Shown: positions 1 through 14,590 of the stretch, in pieces | Layout of the letters: every line of letters begins with the position of its first letter | Position numbering within the stretch: the stretch's first letter is position 1 | NCBI GenBank assembly: GCA_002359185.1 | Contig: DEML01000027.1 | Span: forward strand, 1 to 34,434 | Source of the DNA: Planctomycetaceae bacterium UBA2671 | GTDB taxonomy: Bacteria > Planctomycetota > Planctomycetia > Planctomycetales > Planctomycetaceae | Length of the DNA stretch: 34,434 nt | Reading direction: 5' to 3' | The notes under the pieces: model-generated | The model's database searches: none | What the model saw: only the letters and a program-made list of their open reading frames with translations | Told to the model about the DNA's origin: nothing | Position numbers and translations under genes: made by a program

Positions 1-31
1 AGCGATAGTTGGAATACTACTATATTGTCTA

Positions 32-1078
32 TCACTCCAGATCATATTTCTCTTTGAGAATCTCTTTCGCTTTGCTGCTGGCATCATCCATCACCTGTTT
101 CAGAGAAACCGTTTTTCCGTCTTGTTGACGGCTGGCATCGGCGGCCTGCATAAACGCGTAGATTTCCAGTGTTTCCTGAGGATCGATCGGAGTGTCTCCC
201 GATTTGAAAAATTTGATGATTTCTGAAAGCAGAGGCTCGTATCCACTGAAGCTGCCGATTGGTCGTGTGCCTTTTGTACCGAACGCGGTACCGCCGTAGC
301 CGCCCATGTATTTGCCATCTTTGCCGCGTCGCCCGCGAAATGTTCCGATACGTCCATCCGACCAGGTTCCGACGACAACATCACAACTTTCGGTATGTAC
401 ACGGGTCACAGTTTCACAACCAGGGCCCATCAAAGTGAAGAGGGGTTCGACTCCATGAATTCCGTACCAGAATAAATCGGGATGAGTTGCTTCAATCGGA
501 CAGGGGCTGAAGGTGTCGCAGCCGAGAATTTCTCCGATGGCCCCAGCTTTAATTTCCTGAGCTCCGGTTGTGAATCTTAATGAAGACGAAGTAAACAGAG
601 GCACATTCAGAATTTCAGCAGCTTTATAAATCGCGATCGCATCGACCAGAGAAGCCGCGACCGGCTTGTCGACAAACACGGGTTTGCCTGCTTTGAGAAC
701 AGGAATAACCTGTTCCAGATGCGGACGGCCATCGTTTGTTTCCAGCAGAACTGCATCGACTTTTTCGAGCAGTGCGGGAATCGAATCGACAATTTCGACG
801 CCATACTTCTGGACCTCTTCGGTGTAGCCGGGAATTCTGCTCACGCTTGATTCAATATCGGCACTGCCGTGAGGATAGGCGGCGACGATGCGACATCCTG
901 AAAATTGCGGTAAGGGTGTGTCGCTGTTAATTGTTTTTGTGAAATGAACTGCGTGAGAAGTATCCAGACCAATAATGCCGATGCGTAGCACTTGCTTGTC
1001 TCCCTTGTTCAAGTCGTCTGCAAAAGATGTGGTTGAGATTAGAAATGCAACACAGCAAGACATCAGGAATGTTCTCAT
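32..1078 (-). CDS. Gfo/Idh/MocA-family oxidoreductase, exported
   Basis: A 348-residue protein of the Gfo/Idh/MocA family, NAD(P)-dependent oxidoreductases that usually act on sugars or cyclitols; the substrate cannot be told. A Rossmann-type glycine motif (RIGIIGLDTSH, about residues 32-42) follows the leader. A DKP triplet at 137-139 stands where the family usually has EKP, and a conserved-looking His lies near 208 (YGIHGVEP). The start is chosen at an ATG preceded by GGAG six bases upstream; it opens a hydrophobic leader ending in SFA-DD, a Sec-type signal peptide without twin arginine. An upstream in-frame start would add 16 residues and bury this leader. The gene lies 62 bp downstream of the WYL regulator on the same strand, so the two may be co-transcribed. 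Family call is secure; export and substrate are inferred. Confidence 0.88.
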   Translation of the reverse strand: MRTFLMSCCVAFLISTTSFADDLNKGDKQVLRIGIIGLDTSHAVHFTKTINSDTPLPQFSGCRIVAAYPHGSADIESSVSRIPGYTEEVQKYGVEIVDSIPALLEKVDAVLLETNDGRPHLEQVIPVLKAGKPVFVDKPVAASLVDAIAIYKAAEILNVPLFTSSSLRFTTGAQEIKAGAIGEILGCDTFSPCPIEATHPDLFWYGIHGVEPLFTLMGPGCETVTRVHTESCDVVVGTWSDGRIGTFRGRRGKDGKYMGGYGGTAFGTKGTRPIGSFSGYEPLLSEIIKFFKSGDTPIDPQETLEIYAFMQAADASRQQDGKTVSLKQVMDDASSKAKEILKEKYDLE

Positions 1079-1140
1079 GGGAATCTCCAGAAGTAAATTC
1101 GTTATCGAATTGGTGGGGTTCTCCACACAGGGGAGAACGG

Positions 1141-2133
1141 TCAGGTTGGGGGATTGTTTTCATATTGCTCAATCATTTGCTGAGCGTGGTTCACTATCAT
1201 GTTACGTAATTCCGGCGGTTGCACAACGTAAGCCTGATTTCCGTAGCCGAGAATCCACCAGCAGATCTCCTTCAAGCCTTCGACTTCCACATGAAAATCG
1301 ATCGTGCCATCATCGAAATAGTCGATCTTCTGAGTTTTATGCCACAGGACTTCGGCCACATTTCCGGCAACGGTTTTACCAAACCGAATGATCACATGAT
1401 GCTTCTGAGATTTATCCCGAATCATATGCCAGGCATTGCCGAAATACTTCTCCAGAGAGAATCTCTCCGGGATATTGTATGTTTGCCTGGGGAGCAATTC
1501 TGCGTTTAGAAATCGCTTCAGATGAAAAGTGCGCACCTGCCGGAATTGCGAGGCATAGCCAATCACATACCAACTTCGATTCCCGAAATAGAGGGCATAG
1601 GGATTGAGTCGGGTTCGTAATACTTTCTGATCCGTAAAACTGTTGTATTCGATGAGTAAGGGATGTCGTGTTTTGAGCGAGGTTTGTATCTGTTCATACA
1701 ATTTCTCAGACTGATCGAGAGCTGCTTTGGCGGGAAGATGCAGGTGATGTAACTCCATCAATTCCCCGACCGTCTGGCGGACCTCCTTCGGCAAACGACT
1801 GGCCAGTTTGAAAGCCGCCATACGAGCCGGCCCCAGATAGGGAATTCCCGAATCTGAATTCGCAAGATCCTGACAAAGCACCAGCAGGGCCAGAATTTCT
1901 TCCGCAGTCAAATCAGCCGGGATGAGAAAGCGGCTGTTTTCAAATCGATAAGTTTGTTTCTTATCGTCATAGGAAATTCGCAGTCCCGAATCCCGTAGAT
2001 TCTCAATATCCCGGAAAATTGTTCGACGGGAAACCTCACACTCCCTGGCCAGATCGGGAGCATTCACGGCTCGTCCAGAATGAAGAATCGCCACAATTCG
2101 CAGCAGTCGGCGAATCCGATTCGTTTGTGACAT
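1141..2133 (-). CDS. WYL-domain transcriptional regulator (YafY-like)
   Basis: A 330-residue DNA-binding regulator. The N-terminus carries a DeoR-type winged helix-turn-helix (about residues 6-60, with the helix SRRTIFRDIENLRDSG). A WYL ligand-sensing domain follows in the middle, with the signature present as WYV in RSWYVIGYASQFR, and then a C-terminal WCX-like region. Proteins of this family sense a ligand, often nucleotide- or nucleic acid-derived, and repress or activate nearby genes. The likely target is the oxidoreductase gene just downstream, or the regulator itself; this is inferred from position only. The ATG start is chosen because MSQTNRIRRLL is the usual family beginning, with AAAGGGA directly before it. 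A TTG at 2169 with GGAG about five bases upstream is a real alternative and would add 12 residues. Confidence 0.9.
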   Translation of the reverse strand: MSQTNRIRRLLRIVAILHSGRAVNAPDLARECEVSRRTIFRDIENLRDSGLRISYDDKKQTYRFENSRFLIPADLTAEEILALLVLCQDLANSDSGIPYLGPARMAAFKLASRLPKEVRQTVGELMELHHLHLPAKAALDQSEKLYEQIQTSLKTRHPLLIEYNSFTDQKVLRTRLNPYALYFGNRSWYVIGYASQFRQVRTFHLKRFLNAELLPRQTYNIPERFSLEKYFGNAWHMIRDKSQKHHVIIRFGKTVAGNVAEVLWHKTQKIDYFDDGTIDFHVEVEGLKEICWWILGYGNQAYVVQPPELRNMIVNHAQQMIEQYENNPPT

Positions 2134-2347
2134 TCCCTTTGGTTCCAGTGTCTGTCTAAGTGATTTCAAAATTCTCCAGCAGGGCTGCTATCTTAGGAGT
2201 CAAATCGATAGATCGTCAACAACGTCAAATTCAACAGGCGACCGATAGCGCCTGGAATAGGATCATGTTAAGGTCATATCGAAATTCCTGCAGACAGAAC
2301 TCGACAACGGGGACTTGGAATAATCTTTCCGCTTCGCATGATGAACT

Positions 2348-2382
2348 ATCATTGTCAACGACAATCCATAGATGACAATGAT
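2348..2382. repeat. Short inverted repeat in intergenic region
   Basis: ATCATTGTC (2348-2356) and GACAATGAT (2374-2382) are perfect 9-bp inverted arms with a 17-base spacer. It lies between the WYL regulator and the terminator of the DUF1571 gene. It may be an operator or simply part of the 3' UTR; nothing in the sequence decides between these. Confidence 0.4.
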
Positions 2383-2390
2383 CACGCAAA

Positions 2391-2426
2391 ACAGGCGAGT
2401 GAGTCAAAAGTAACTCACTCGCCTGT
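2391..2426 (-). terminator. Hairpin terminator of the DUF1571 gene
   Basis: Perfect 14-bp arms ACAGGCGAGTGAGT (2391-2404) and ACTCACTCGCCTGT (2413-2426) enclose an 8-base loop. On the minus strand the stem ends in TGTTTTGCG, a short T run. It starts 35 bp past the stop of the DUF1571 gene, as expected for an intrinsic terminator. Confidence 0.75.
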
Positions 2427-2460
2427 ATCAATGTCTCAATAGTTGATTACAGCAATGGGA

Positions 2461-3348
2461 TTAATCTTCGTCCATTGCCAGGGAGTATTCTGGATTTTCT
2501 GAATCGAACTCCTTGTCGTGAGGACAATCGATGCAGTTGAAATCGTGATAGATATATTTTTCGGCTATTCCTGCTGGATCCCCTTTGTAATCCCATTCGC
2601 AGAGTTCGACGCCGTAAAGCAATTTTGATTCTGCATCAAACAGATATTTACAGGTTGAATATTTTGATTCTTCCTGAGAAGGGAAGGTCATCTGGACGAC
2701 AATTGTTGGATGATCTTCCAGGTCCTGCATTTCATGGGTACAGGTAAAGACTTCACATTTATTTTCATCAGTAAAGAATTTACGAACCCGCTCAGTTAAT
2801 TTCTGAATTCCGATTTCCGTAATTGGATATCGATTCCCTTCCATTGCCTTTTTAGAGTCAGGCTCAAGCTTCCACACACCCTTTAAGGCGGCCAGGCCTG
2901 TCTTGGCTCGGGCGAGGACATGGTTTTCATGCTCGCCATCGACATAGAGAGCCTCCTGGCCATCACCTTTCCACTGCATGTAGACACTGAATGGTTTGTG
3001 ACGAACTTTGACTTCGATCTCTTCAGGATCCTGTAGTTCTCCGTCGACACGAACCTGCTTTTCCAAGGTAGCTGTGTAGCGATCTACAGATTGAATCGCG
3101 GCTTCAGATTCATGAAGCAGAGTCAGAAAAACTTCCATTGACTCGGCTTGCTGATCAGGAGCCATTTCCGGTATCTGATCTTTAGAATTCAGCAAAGCCG
3201 TTTGTAGTTCTTTTTCAGCATCTTCGACAGCGACCTGTTCCTGACCATCGAGAGTCTTAATGGATAATACGCCCATTGTGGAAAATGTCATTGTCTGAGC
3301 CAGCAAGGCTACACCGAGTTTATAATACAAATGATGATAGCCAATCAT
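2461..3348 (-). CDS. DUF1571-family exported protein
   Basis: A 295-residue protein that I recognise as DUF1571, a family typical of planctomycetes and of unknown function. The diagnostic stretch is SVDRYTATLEKQVRVDGEL followed by VKVRHKPFSVYMQW and EALYVDGEHENHVLA, in roughly the second quarter. The N-terminus has a basic/hydrophobic leader (LGVALLAQTMTFSTMGVLS), so the mature protein is probably periplasmic or membrane-anchored. An acidic N-terminal segment rich in Glu/Gln follows the leader. The fold is likely LolA/VioE-like beta-rich, but that is inference from how such families are described. The start is the ATG at 3348 with GGGAG upstream; an upstream in-frame start would add 17 residues with no leader logic. 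It is a single gene with its own terminator. Confidence 0.8.
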   Translation of the reverse strand: MIGYHHLYYKLGVALLAQTMTFSTMGVLSIKTLDGQEQVAVEDAEKELQTALLNSKDQIPEMAPDQQAESMEVFLTLLHESEAAIQSVDRYTATLEKQVRVDGELQDPEEIEVKVRHKPFSVYMQWKGDGQEALYVDGEHENHVLARAKTGLAALKGVWKLEPDSKKAMEGNRYPITEIGIQKLTERVRKFFTDENKCEVFTCTHEMQDLEDHPTIVVQMTFPSQEESKYSTCKYLFDAESKLLYGVELCEWDYKGDPAGIAEKYIYHDFNCIDCPHDKEFDSENPEYSLAMDED

Positions 3349-3600
3349 GGTTAGTCTCCCTTGGTTGATTTCAGTTGTCCCCGCTGAAATTGAAATCACG
3401 CAAAGGCTATGCCAAAGGAGTAATGCAGGAATAAGGAAGACGACGTATCTTGTTGGATAACATGGAAATACGAATTTCCGATTGTCCAGAGTGGCTGGTC
3501 CAATCCCAGATTATTGGGGTTTACGCAATCAGAATGTGCGACTGTCGTTCAGAAAGATTTAGCCATTTCTGATGGTATCTCTCAGATTTGCTGAGAAATC

Positions 3601-4650
3601 TCAGGTGGCAGCAGGCCTGCGAGCGACGGGGCAACAGTTGGTGGGGCAGACATCGTGATTGGGGGGATATTTGCCGATGGCACGTTTTGGTAGCGAAGGA
3701 TCGAGGCGTTCCTGAATCAGTTCGACGAGCATGGCGATGAAATCGGGATGGGTGCCGACCGTTTTGGCACGGCTTAAGTTCATATTGTGTTCTTTGGCGT
3801 AATCGCGGGCTTCGACATCGAGATCGAAGACGACTTCCATGTGATCGGAGAGAAATCCGATCGGGGCAATCACGACGGCTTTGTGGCCTGATTTATTCAG
3901 AGTTTCCAGATGATCGAGAATATCGGGTTCGAGCCAGGGGTCCTGCGGTCTTCCACTTCGGCTCTGGTAAACCAATTCCCATTGATCATCCCGTAAACCT
4001 GCCTGTTCGGAAAGGAGTCGAGCAGTTTCCTGGAGTTGTTTTTCGTAGTCGCAGGTTTGAGCCATGCTCATCGGCAGGCTGTGAGCGGTATAGGCAATCT
4101 GGACATTCTCCCGTTGATCCTCCGGGATTTCAGCGATTGCGGCCTGCAGCCGATCCAGATTCGCGCTGATAAATAGAGGATGATTGTAGAAGACTCGCAA
4201 TTTGTCGACGCGGGGAGCAGTCCCCGAATCAATTTTATCGCAAGCCTCGTAGACATTTTCCCGATACTGCCGACAGCCGGAGTAGGAACTGTAGGCGGAA
4301 ACCATCAAAGCCAGAGCCGATTGAATGCCGTCATCAGCCATCTGCTGGATTTCATCCGTGAGGTAAGGTGTCCAGTTTCGATTGCCCCAGTAAACGGGCA
4401 GATTAATGCCAGCCTCTTTGAGCGCAGGTTTGAGCGCATCGAGCAGGTCTCGCATTTGCTGATTGATTGGGCTTACGCCGCCGAACATTTCGTAATGATG
4501 GGCGACCTCGAGCATCCGTTCTCGGGGGACATTTCGGCCTCGCAATACATTTTCGAGGAACGGAATCACATCATCCATCCCCTCCGGCCCCCCAAAGGCG
4601 ACCAGCAGGAGTGCATCGTAATTGTTTTCAGGGTTGTTTTGACTCGCCAC
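3601..4650 (-). CDS. hemH: Ferrochelatase
   Basis: A 349-residue ferrochelatase, inserting Fe(II) into a porphyrin (protoporphyrin IX or coproporphyrin III) at the end of heme synthesis. Recognisable motifs are LLVAFGGPEG at the N-terminus, SAYSSYSGCRQYRENV (residues 118-133), the catalytic His190 in YTAHSLP, and the metal-site Glu272 in GFLSDHMEVVFDLD. The C-terminus ends DVCPTNCCPVARR with Cys335, Cys339 and Cys340. Together with Cys126 this resembles the four-cysteine [2Fe-2S] arrangement known in actinobacterial and some proteobacterial ferrochelatases. Start is GTG with GAGG eight bases upstream. It stands alone, with no other heme gene adjacent. Whether it is the coproheme (CpfC) or classical type cannot be settled here. 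Confidence 0.95.
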   Translation of the reverse strand: MASQNNPENNYDALLLVAFGGPEGMDDVIPFLENVLRGRNVPRERMLEVAHHYEMFGGVSPINQQMRDLLDALKPALKEAGINLPVYWGNRNWTPYLTDEIQQMADDGIQSALALMVSAYSSYSGCRQYRENVYEACDKIDSGTAPRVDKLRVFYNHPLFISANLDRLQAAIAEIPEDQRENVQIAYTAHSLPMSMAQTCDYEKQLQETARLLSEQAGLRDDQWELVYQSRSGRPQDPWLEPDILDHLETLNKSGHKAVVIAPIGFLSDHMEVVFDLDVEARDYAKEHNMNLSRAKTVGTHPDFIAMLVELIQERLDPSLPKRAIGKYPPNHDVCPTNCCPVARRPAAT

Positions 4651-5610
4651 AGCACCGCCTCTTTTCAGTCAACAAAGCAATTTTTCAGAAGTTATTACAG
4701 AATCATTGTAACCAATGCTATTCGAAACCCAATTGTGCAATGACACGCAGCGTAAATGTCGGTATCCTATTACCAGGTAGAGGGTTATGGAATATTCCTC
4801 TCAATGTCAAATGATGGGAATTTTGGAAGAATCCTGAGATTGCAATTAAATCAGGTTGAAAATTATGATTTTGAATGCTTTGAATCGAAATTTTTTGTTC
4901 GCAGAGCAGATATGAATTGCTTATGGTTTGAACAAGCTTTTATGCGTCATAGTGACACATCGTAAGTGAATGTCACAAAATGAGTTTGGAGAAATCTTAT
5001 CGATTCGGTACTATGCAAGGTGAAGGATCGCCGTAAAATGCATGGACTGGTCTCCAGCTCAGCAAAAATTGTTAACTAACAATTGGTAGCCAAATCGCCA
5101 GAGACAATTCGCTTACAAGCCTTACTTCGTGCGAAGACACGAAATTTCTGACTGATCAAGGGAGTTGAGCAAGTAAAACTGTGACATTTGTTCTCAAGGC
5201 GGCGATCTCTGGAACAAACATACTCCGAAGTTGATGCTTTCTCAGCCTGAATTCTGCATCTGAATAACCCCTCCTGAATATGGAATCTCAATCAACTCAG
5301 CTGTATGAGTATGACAACTGAGAATAATTCATTCTGCCTGCATCGTTGGCACTTTAAGGACTTTAGTCTACGTTACAGGTCTGGAATCGAGCAGGTTGCT
5401 CACCGTTCAGATTGAAATGAGTTCAGAATGAAAACTGAATCAAACCCCACGAGTGCGGAGCCAAGACGTTAAATCTGAAGAGCGAATGATTTTCCTGGTC
5501 CTTTTATTGGGAGAAAAATTGCTCACCTCAAATTCCAGCCCGGCAGGGCCTCTAAAAAACTAAAAATCTGACAACCAGCGATATCTGGTTGTTTCATAAA
5601 GGAGCAGATA
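4651..5610. other. Long gene-free region
   Basis: About 960 bp between the divergent ferrochelatase and desaturase genes. Short open frames here (for example 4756-4965 plus and 5076-5291 minus) lack a convincing ribosome site, family motif or codon pattern. The only structure I can point to is a perfect 8-bp inverted repeat, AATTGTTA (5067-5074) and TAACAATT (5077-5084), with a two-base spacer. Promoters for both flanking genes should lie here, and an unrecognised small RNA is possible. Confidence 0.5.
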
Positions 5611-6606
5611 TTGAGTTCAACCATTAGCAATCCAACGGAGTACAGGGATAGCGATCCTCTCAACGAGCCGATCGTTCCACCTGCCGAATTTTTGAAGGCA
5701 GCCGAGGAGCCTGCGGATACGAAACCAAAAACCAAATGGCAAACGCTCAAAAGTCGTTTCCCTCATGGTGTTAACTGGGGAGTTGCTCTCTGGCTGGCAG
5801 GGATCCACGTCGCTGCGATTTTCGCATTTTTCTACTTCAGCTGGGCGGGAGTCATCACGTTCTTTGTGCTGCACTTTGTGACCGCCTGCCTGGGAGTGAC
5901 ACTGGGGTATCATCGACTGCTGACTCACGGCAGCTTCAAGGTGCCCCGCGTACTCGAATTCTTCTTCTCTTGCTGCGGAATTATTTCTGGAGAAGGGAGC
6001 CCGATTTTCTGGGTCGCGACACACCGTAAACACCACGCCCTGTCCGATCAGGAAGGGGATCCTCACTCACCACTGGAAGGTTTCTGGTGGGCTCACTTCA
6101 TCTGGTTGCAGCCTGCGAAATCGAATGAAGAAGTTCAGCAACTGCTTTCCCGCTGGGCTCCCGATATGTGGAAGGACCCCATGCATCGGTTCCTGCACTA
6201 CACTTACCCCATCATCCTGATTGCCTCCGGAGCCGCTCTTTATGCACTGGGCGAATATGTGATTGGTGGAGTTGGCCTGTCTGTCTTTTTGTGGGGTTTC
6301 TGTTTGCGTCAAGTTGCCGTTTATCACGGCACCTGGTTTGTGAACTCCGCGACACACGTCTGGGGTTACCGCAATTACAAAACCCGCGATCAGTCCCGCA
6401 ATAACTGGTGGGTCGCCTTCCTGAGCTACGGCGAAGGCTGGCACAACAATCACCATGCCTACCAGCGACTGGCTCGACATGGTCACCGTGCCTGGGAAAT
6501 TGACATTACTTACGCGATGATCTGGACGATGAAAAAACTCGGCCTGGCCAAAGATGTTCAGGATAAAGTGCCGTCCAATAAGACCAGTAATGCAAAGGCT
6601 GCTTAA
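5611..6606 (+). CDS. Acyl-CoA/acyl-lipid desaturase (delta-9 type)
   Basis: A 331-residue membrane di-iron fatty acid desaturase that introduces a double bond into acyl chains, adjusting membrane fluidity. The three histidine boxes are present: HRLLTH (101-106), HRKHH (138-142) and HNNHH (278-282). His239 and His249 lie in the segment where further iron ligands occur. Hydrophobic segments near 55-95, 113-127 and 198-232 fit the four-helix family topology. Length and box spacing match the stearoyl-CoA/DesC-type delta-9 desaturases; regiospecificity is inferred. The start is a TTG preceded by AAAGGAG six bases upstream, which is why it is preferred over later ATGs. The first 45 residues are polar and Pro/Glu-rich. 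Monocistronic, followed by two tandem terminators. Confidence 0.92.
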   Translation: MSSTISNPTEYRDSDPLNEPIVPPAEFLKAAEEPADTKPKTKWQTLKSRFPHGVNWGVALWLAGIHVAAIFAFFYFSWAGVITFFVLHFVTACLGVTLGYHRLLTHGSFKVPRVLEFFFSCCGIISGEGSPIFWVATHRKHHALSDQEGDPHSPLEGFWWAHFIWLQPAKSNEEVQQLLSRWAPDMWKDPMHRFLHYTYPIILIASGAALYALGEYVIGGVGLSVFLWGFCLRQVAVYHGTWFVNSATHVWGYRNYKTRDQSRNNWWVAFLSYGEGWHNNHHAYQRLARHGHRAWEIDITYAMIWTMKKLGLAKDVQDKVPSNKTSNAKAA

Positions 6607-6616
6607 CTCAAAACTC

Positions 6617-6642
6617 ACTGATTTCTCATGAAATCAGTTTTT
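6617..6642 (+). terminator. First terminator after the desaturase gene
   Basis: Perfect 9-bp stem ACTGATTTC / GAAATCAGT (6617-6625 and 6630-6638) with loop TCAT, followed by a run of five T. It begins 11 bp past the stop codon. Confidence 0.75.
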
Positions 6643-6652
6643 ATCTTCAGGA

Positions 6653-6685
6653 GCGTATTTGGGAAACCGAATACGCTTTTTTTTT
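6653..6685 (+). terminator. Second, strong terminator after the desaturase gene
   Basis: A 10-bp stem (GCGTATTTGG / CCGAATACGC, one T-G wobble) closed by a GAAA tetraloop and followed directly by nine T. A textbook rho-independent terminator, lying 14 bases behind the first hairpin. Confidence 0.9.
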
Positions 6686-6721
6686 ATTCGTGCTTGTACT
6701 GCAATATTGATAAAAATTGTT

Positions 6722-6791
6722 TCACGCAAAGCCGCAAAGCCGCAAAGATTTATTGAAGACCTCGTTTTAAACTCTTTGCGTCTTTGCGTGA
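6722..6791. repeat. Imperfect inverted repeat of CGCAAAG units
   Basis: The left arm carries TCACGCAAAG followed by two CCGCAAAG units (6722-6747). The right arm is CTTTGCGTCTTTGCGTGA (6773-6790), its near-perfect reverse complement. The arms are separated by about 25 AT-rich bases. It sits in the 590-bp gap before the macroglobulin gene. Short direct units inside both arms suggest a dispersed repeat element rather than an operator; copy number in the genome cannot be seen here. Confidence 0.55.
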
Positions 6792-7196
6792 TTTATTACT
6801 ACTTTCATAGGACTTTGCAGTTTCATTTGAAACAGAGCACTGAAATGATTTCCTACACTTTTTCGATGATGTTTCGCTCAAAATCCAATGATGACATATG
6901 AATAACCAGGAAATGCCAATAGCTGACAAACTGGGATGGAAACTCGCTATTGTTAATTAGAATCCGTATGAGTCTCATTTTCATGTTTGGTCACATTTTG
7001 CTCATTGTGGTCGAATTTGTCGGGAACTATTCCTGCAAAGTGATCGTCCTAATGCAGGAAGTAAGATGGGTTTCATCCAGTCTGTTGAATATCCATACTC
7101 AGTTCCCACTCGGGCAATTCAGGCGTTATGATTCCGATTGACATCAGGTATGACACGGGCCGTCGTACTCTTGCAGATAATAAAAGGATTGGTGCG
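6792..7196. other. Upstream region of the macroglobulin gene
   Basis: About 400 bp without a credible gene. It holds a perfect 8-bp inverted repeat, TTCCTGCA (7030-7037) and TGCAGGAA (7053-7060), 137 bp before the next start codon. This could be a regulator site or a 5' UTR hairpin. I see no convincing -35/-10 pair. Confidence 0.35.
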
Positions 7197-13397
<6,201 letters not shown>

Positions 13398-13420
13398 CCT
13401 TGATAAACCTGAGGTAAAAA

Positions 13421-13492
13421 AGAATCACTGATACGCACGGAATTTCACAGATGTTTTAGTCTGGGATTCTCCGGCGAATCCGTGGTTCTTTA
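13421..13492. repeat. Degenerate dispersed-repeat remnant
   Basis: The gap between the macroglobulin and hydrolase genes contains ATCCGTGGTTC (13478-13488), the reverse complement of GAACCACGGAT at 30160-30170. The flanking text is of the same kind (ACGGAATTTCACAGAT here, ACACAGATTTTGAAG there). This looks like two decayed copies of a short intergenic repeat. Confidence 0.35.
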
Positions 13493-13501
13493 ATTTATCA
13501 A

Positions 13502-14392
13502 CTATGCAAGTTCTTTGTTAAAGAAATCGATGGTCCGTTTCCACGAAAGTTCTGCGGCTTCTTCGTCAAATCGGGGTGTCGTATCGTTATGGAAGCCGTG
13601 GTTGCAGTCTTCATAAAAGAAAACCTGATAATCGACGTCATTCTTCTTGAGGGCATCTTCATACGCAGGCCAGCCGGCGTTGATGCGTTCATCGAGGCCG
13701 GCGTAGTGGATTAAGAGAGCCGCTTTGATTTTTGAGACATCGGCTGGATCGGGTTGGCGTCCGTAATAAGGAGCGGCTGCATCGATCACATCGGGAATCT
13801 CGACGGCCAATGTATTACAGATTCCGCCCCCATAACAGAAGCCGACGACACCGACGTTACCATTCGACATTTTGTGAGTATCGAGCATTTTGGCAGCGGC
13901 GGTGAAGTCGTGCACCATTTCTTCGGAATCCCGCTTCTGCTGCATGGCCCGGCCTTCGTCGTCGTTGCCGGGATATCCTCCCAGTGGATAAAGGGCATCG
14001 GGGCCGAAGGCCAGGAAGCCGGCTTTGCCCAGTCGACGTACCACATCGGCAATGTAGGGATTCAGACCACGATTTTCATGCACGACCAGCACGGCGGGTA
14101 ATTTGCCAGTTGCCTTAGCAGGCCAGGCCATGTAACCCTGCATCTCTCCTGCCCCTTTGGGAGACATGTACTTGACCGTTTCGGTTTTGATAGCCGGGTC
14201 ATCTTTCTTGACCTGCTCGGCCCACGCATAGTTCGGGCTGATCGCCTGAATCAATCCTTCGACGGTCATGCCGCCTACGGCAAACGCACCGACACCACGA
14301 ACAAAGTCGCGGCGGTTGACCCGGCCGTGGGCGTAGTCGTCGTAAAGATCGAGAAGTTTCTGATCGAAGTCTTTAGCCTGTTTGCGTTCCAT
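13502..14392 (-). CDS. Dienelactone hydrolase-family protein, Tat leader
   Basis: A 296-residue alpha/beta hydrolase of the dienelactone hydrolase family. The nucleophile is Cys186 in GFCYGGG, with Asp234 (AGLDERI) and His265 (CNHGFHND) completing the triad. Glu106 in VVHENRG matches the family's auxiliary glutamate. The first 60 residues are a leader: a polar 26-residue start, then NRRDFVRGVGAFAVGG, which fits a twin-arginine signal (Arg27-Arg28), and a cleavage-like AWAEQ near 56-60. So the enzyme is probably exported folded. The arrangement resembles YghX-type proteins. The true substrate is unknown; most such proteins are not aromatic-pathway enzymes and nothing around it suggests chlorocatechol degradation. 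Start is ATG with a weak AGGT upstream. Confidence 0.88.
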   Translation of the reverse strand: MERKQAKDFDQKLLDLYDDYAHGRVNRRDFVRGVGAFAVGGMTVEGLIQAISPNYAWAEQVKKDDPAIKTETVKYMSPKGAGEMQGYMAWPAKATGKLPAVLVVHENRGLNPYIADVVRRLGKAGFLAFGPDALYPLGGYPGNDDEGRAMQQKRDSEEMVHDFTAAAKMLDTHKMSNGNVGVVGFCYGGGICNTLAVEIPDVIDAAAPYYGRQPDPADVSKIKAALLIHYAGLDERINAGWPAYEDALKKNDVDYQVFFYEDCNHGFHNDTTPRFDEEAAELSWKRTIDFFNKELA

Positions 14393-14590
14393 GAGATTTC
14401 TACCTGTTTGAGGAGGTGTTGGAAATGAGATCAGTGCAGCTTGTAAGAATCGGTAACTGTGGAGAGTTCTTCAAGTGACTCCACACTAATAATTATGGTT
14501 TCAACTCCAAATGGAAAATCGATGAATTCATCTCTTGATTTTCACAAAAGTGATGTTATTGAGTTTAATCACGAATCGATCCTTCAACAC

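Noticed and set aside
4180..4743. 187-residue plus-strand frame opposite the ferrochelatase
   Set aside because: Antisense to catalytic motifs of hemH and without any motif of its own.
4756..4965. 69-residue frame in the long gene-free region
   Set aside because: No ribosome site, no motif, and composition like random AT-rich DNA.
5076..5291. 71-residue minus-strand frame in the same region
   Set aside because: Cys/Arg/Ser-rich chance-like text with no start signal; starts in no recognisable promoter context.
13502..14392. Assignment of the hydrolase to chlorocatechol degradation
   Set aside because: No neighbouring aromatic pathway genes; a Tat-type leader argues for a different, exported role.
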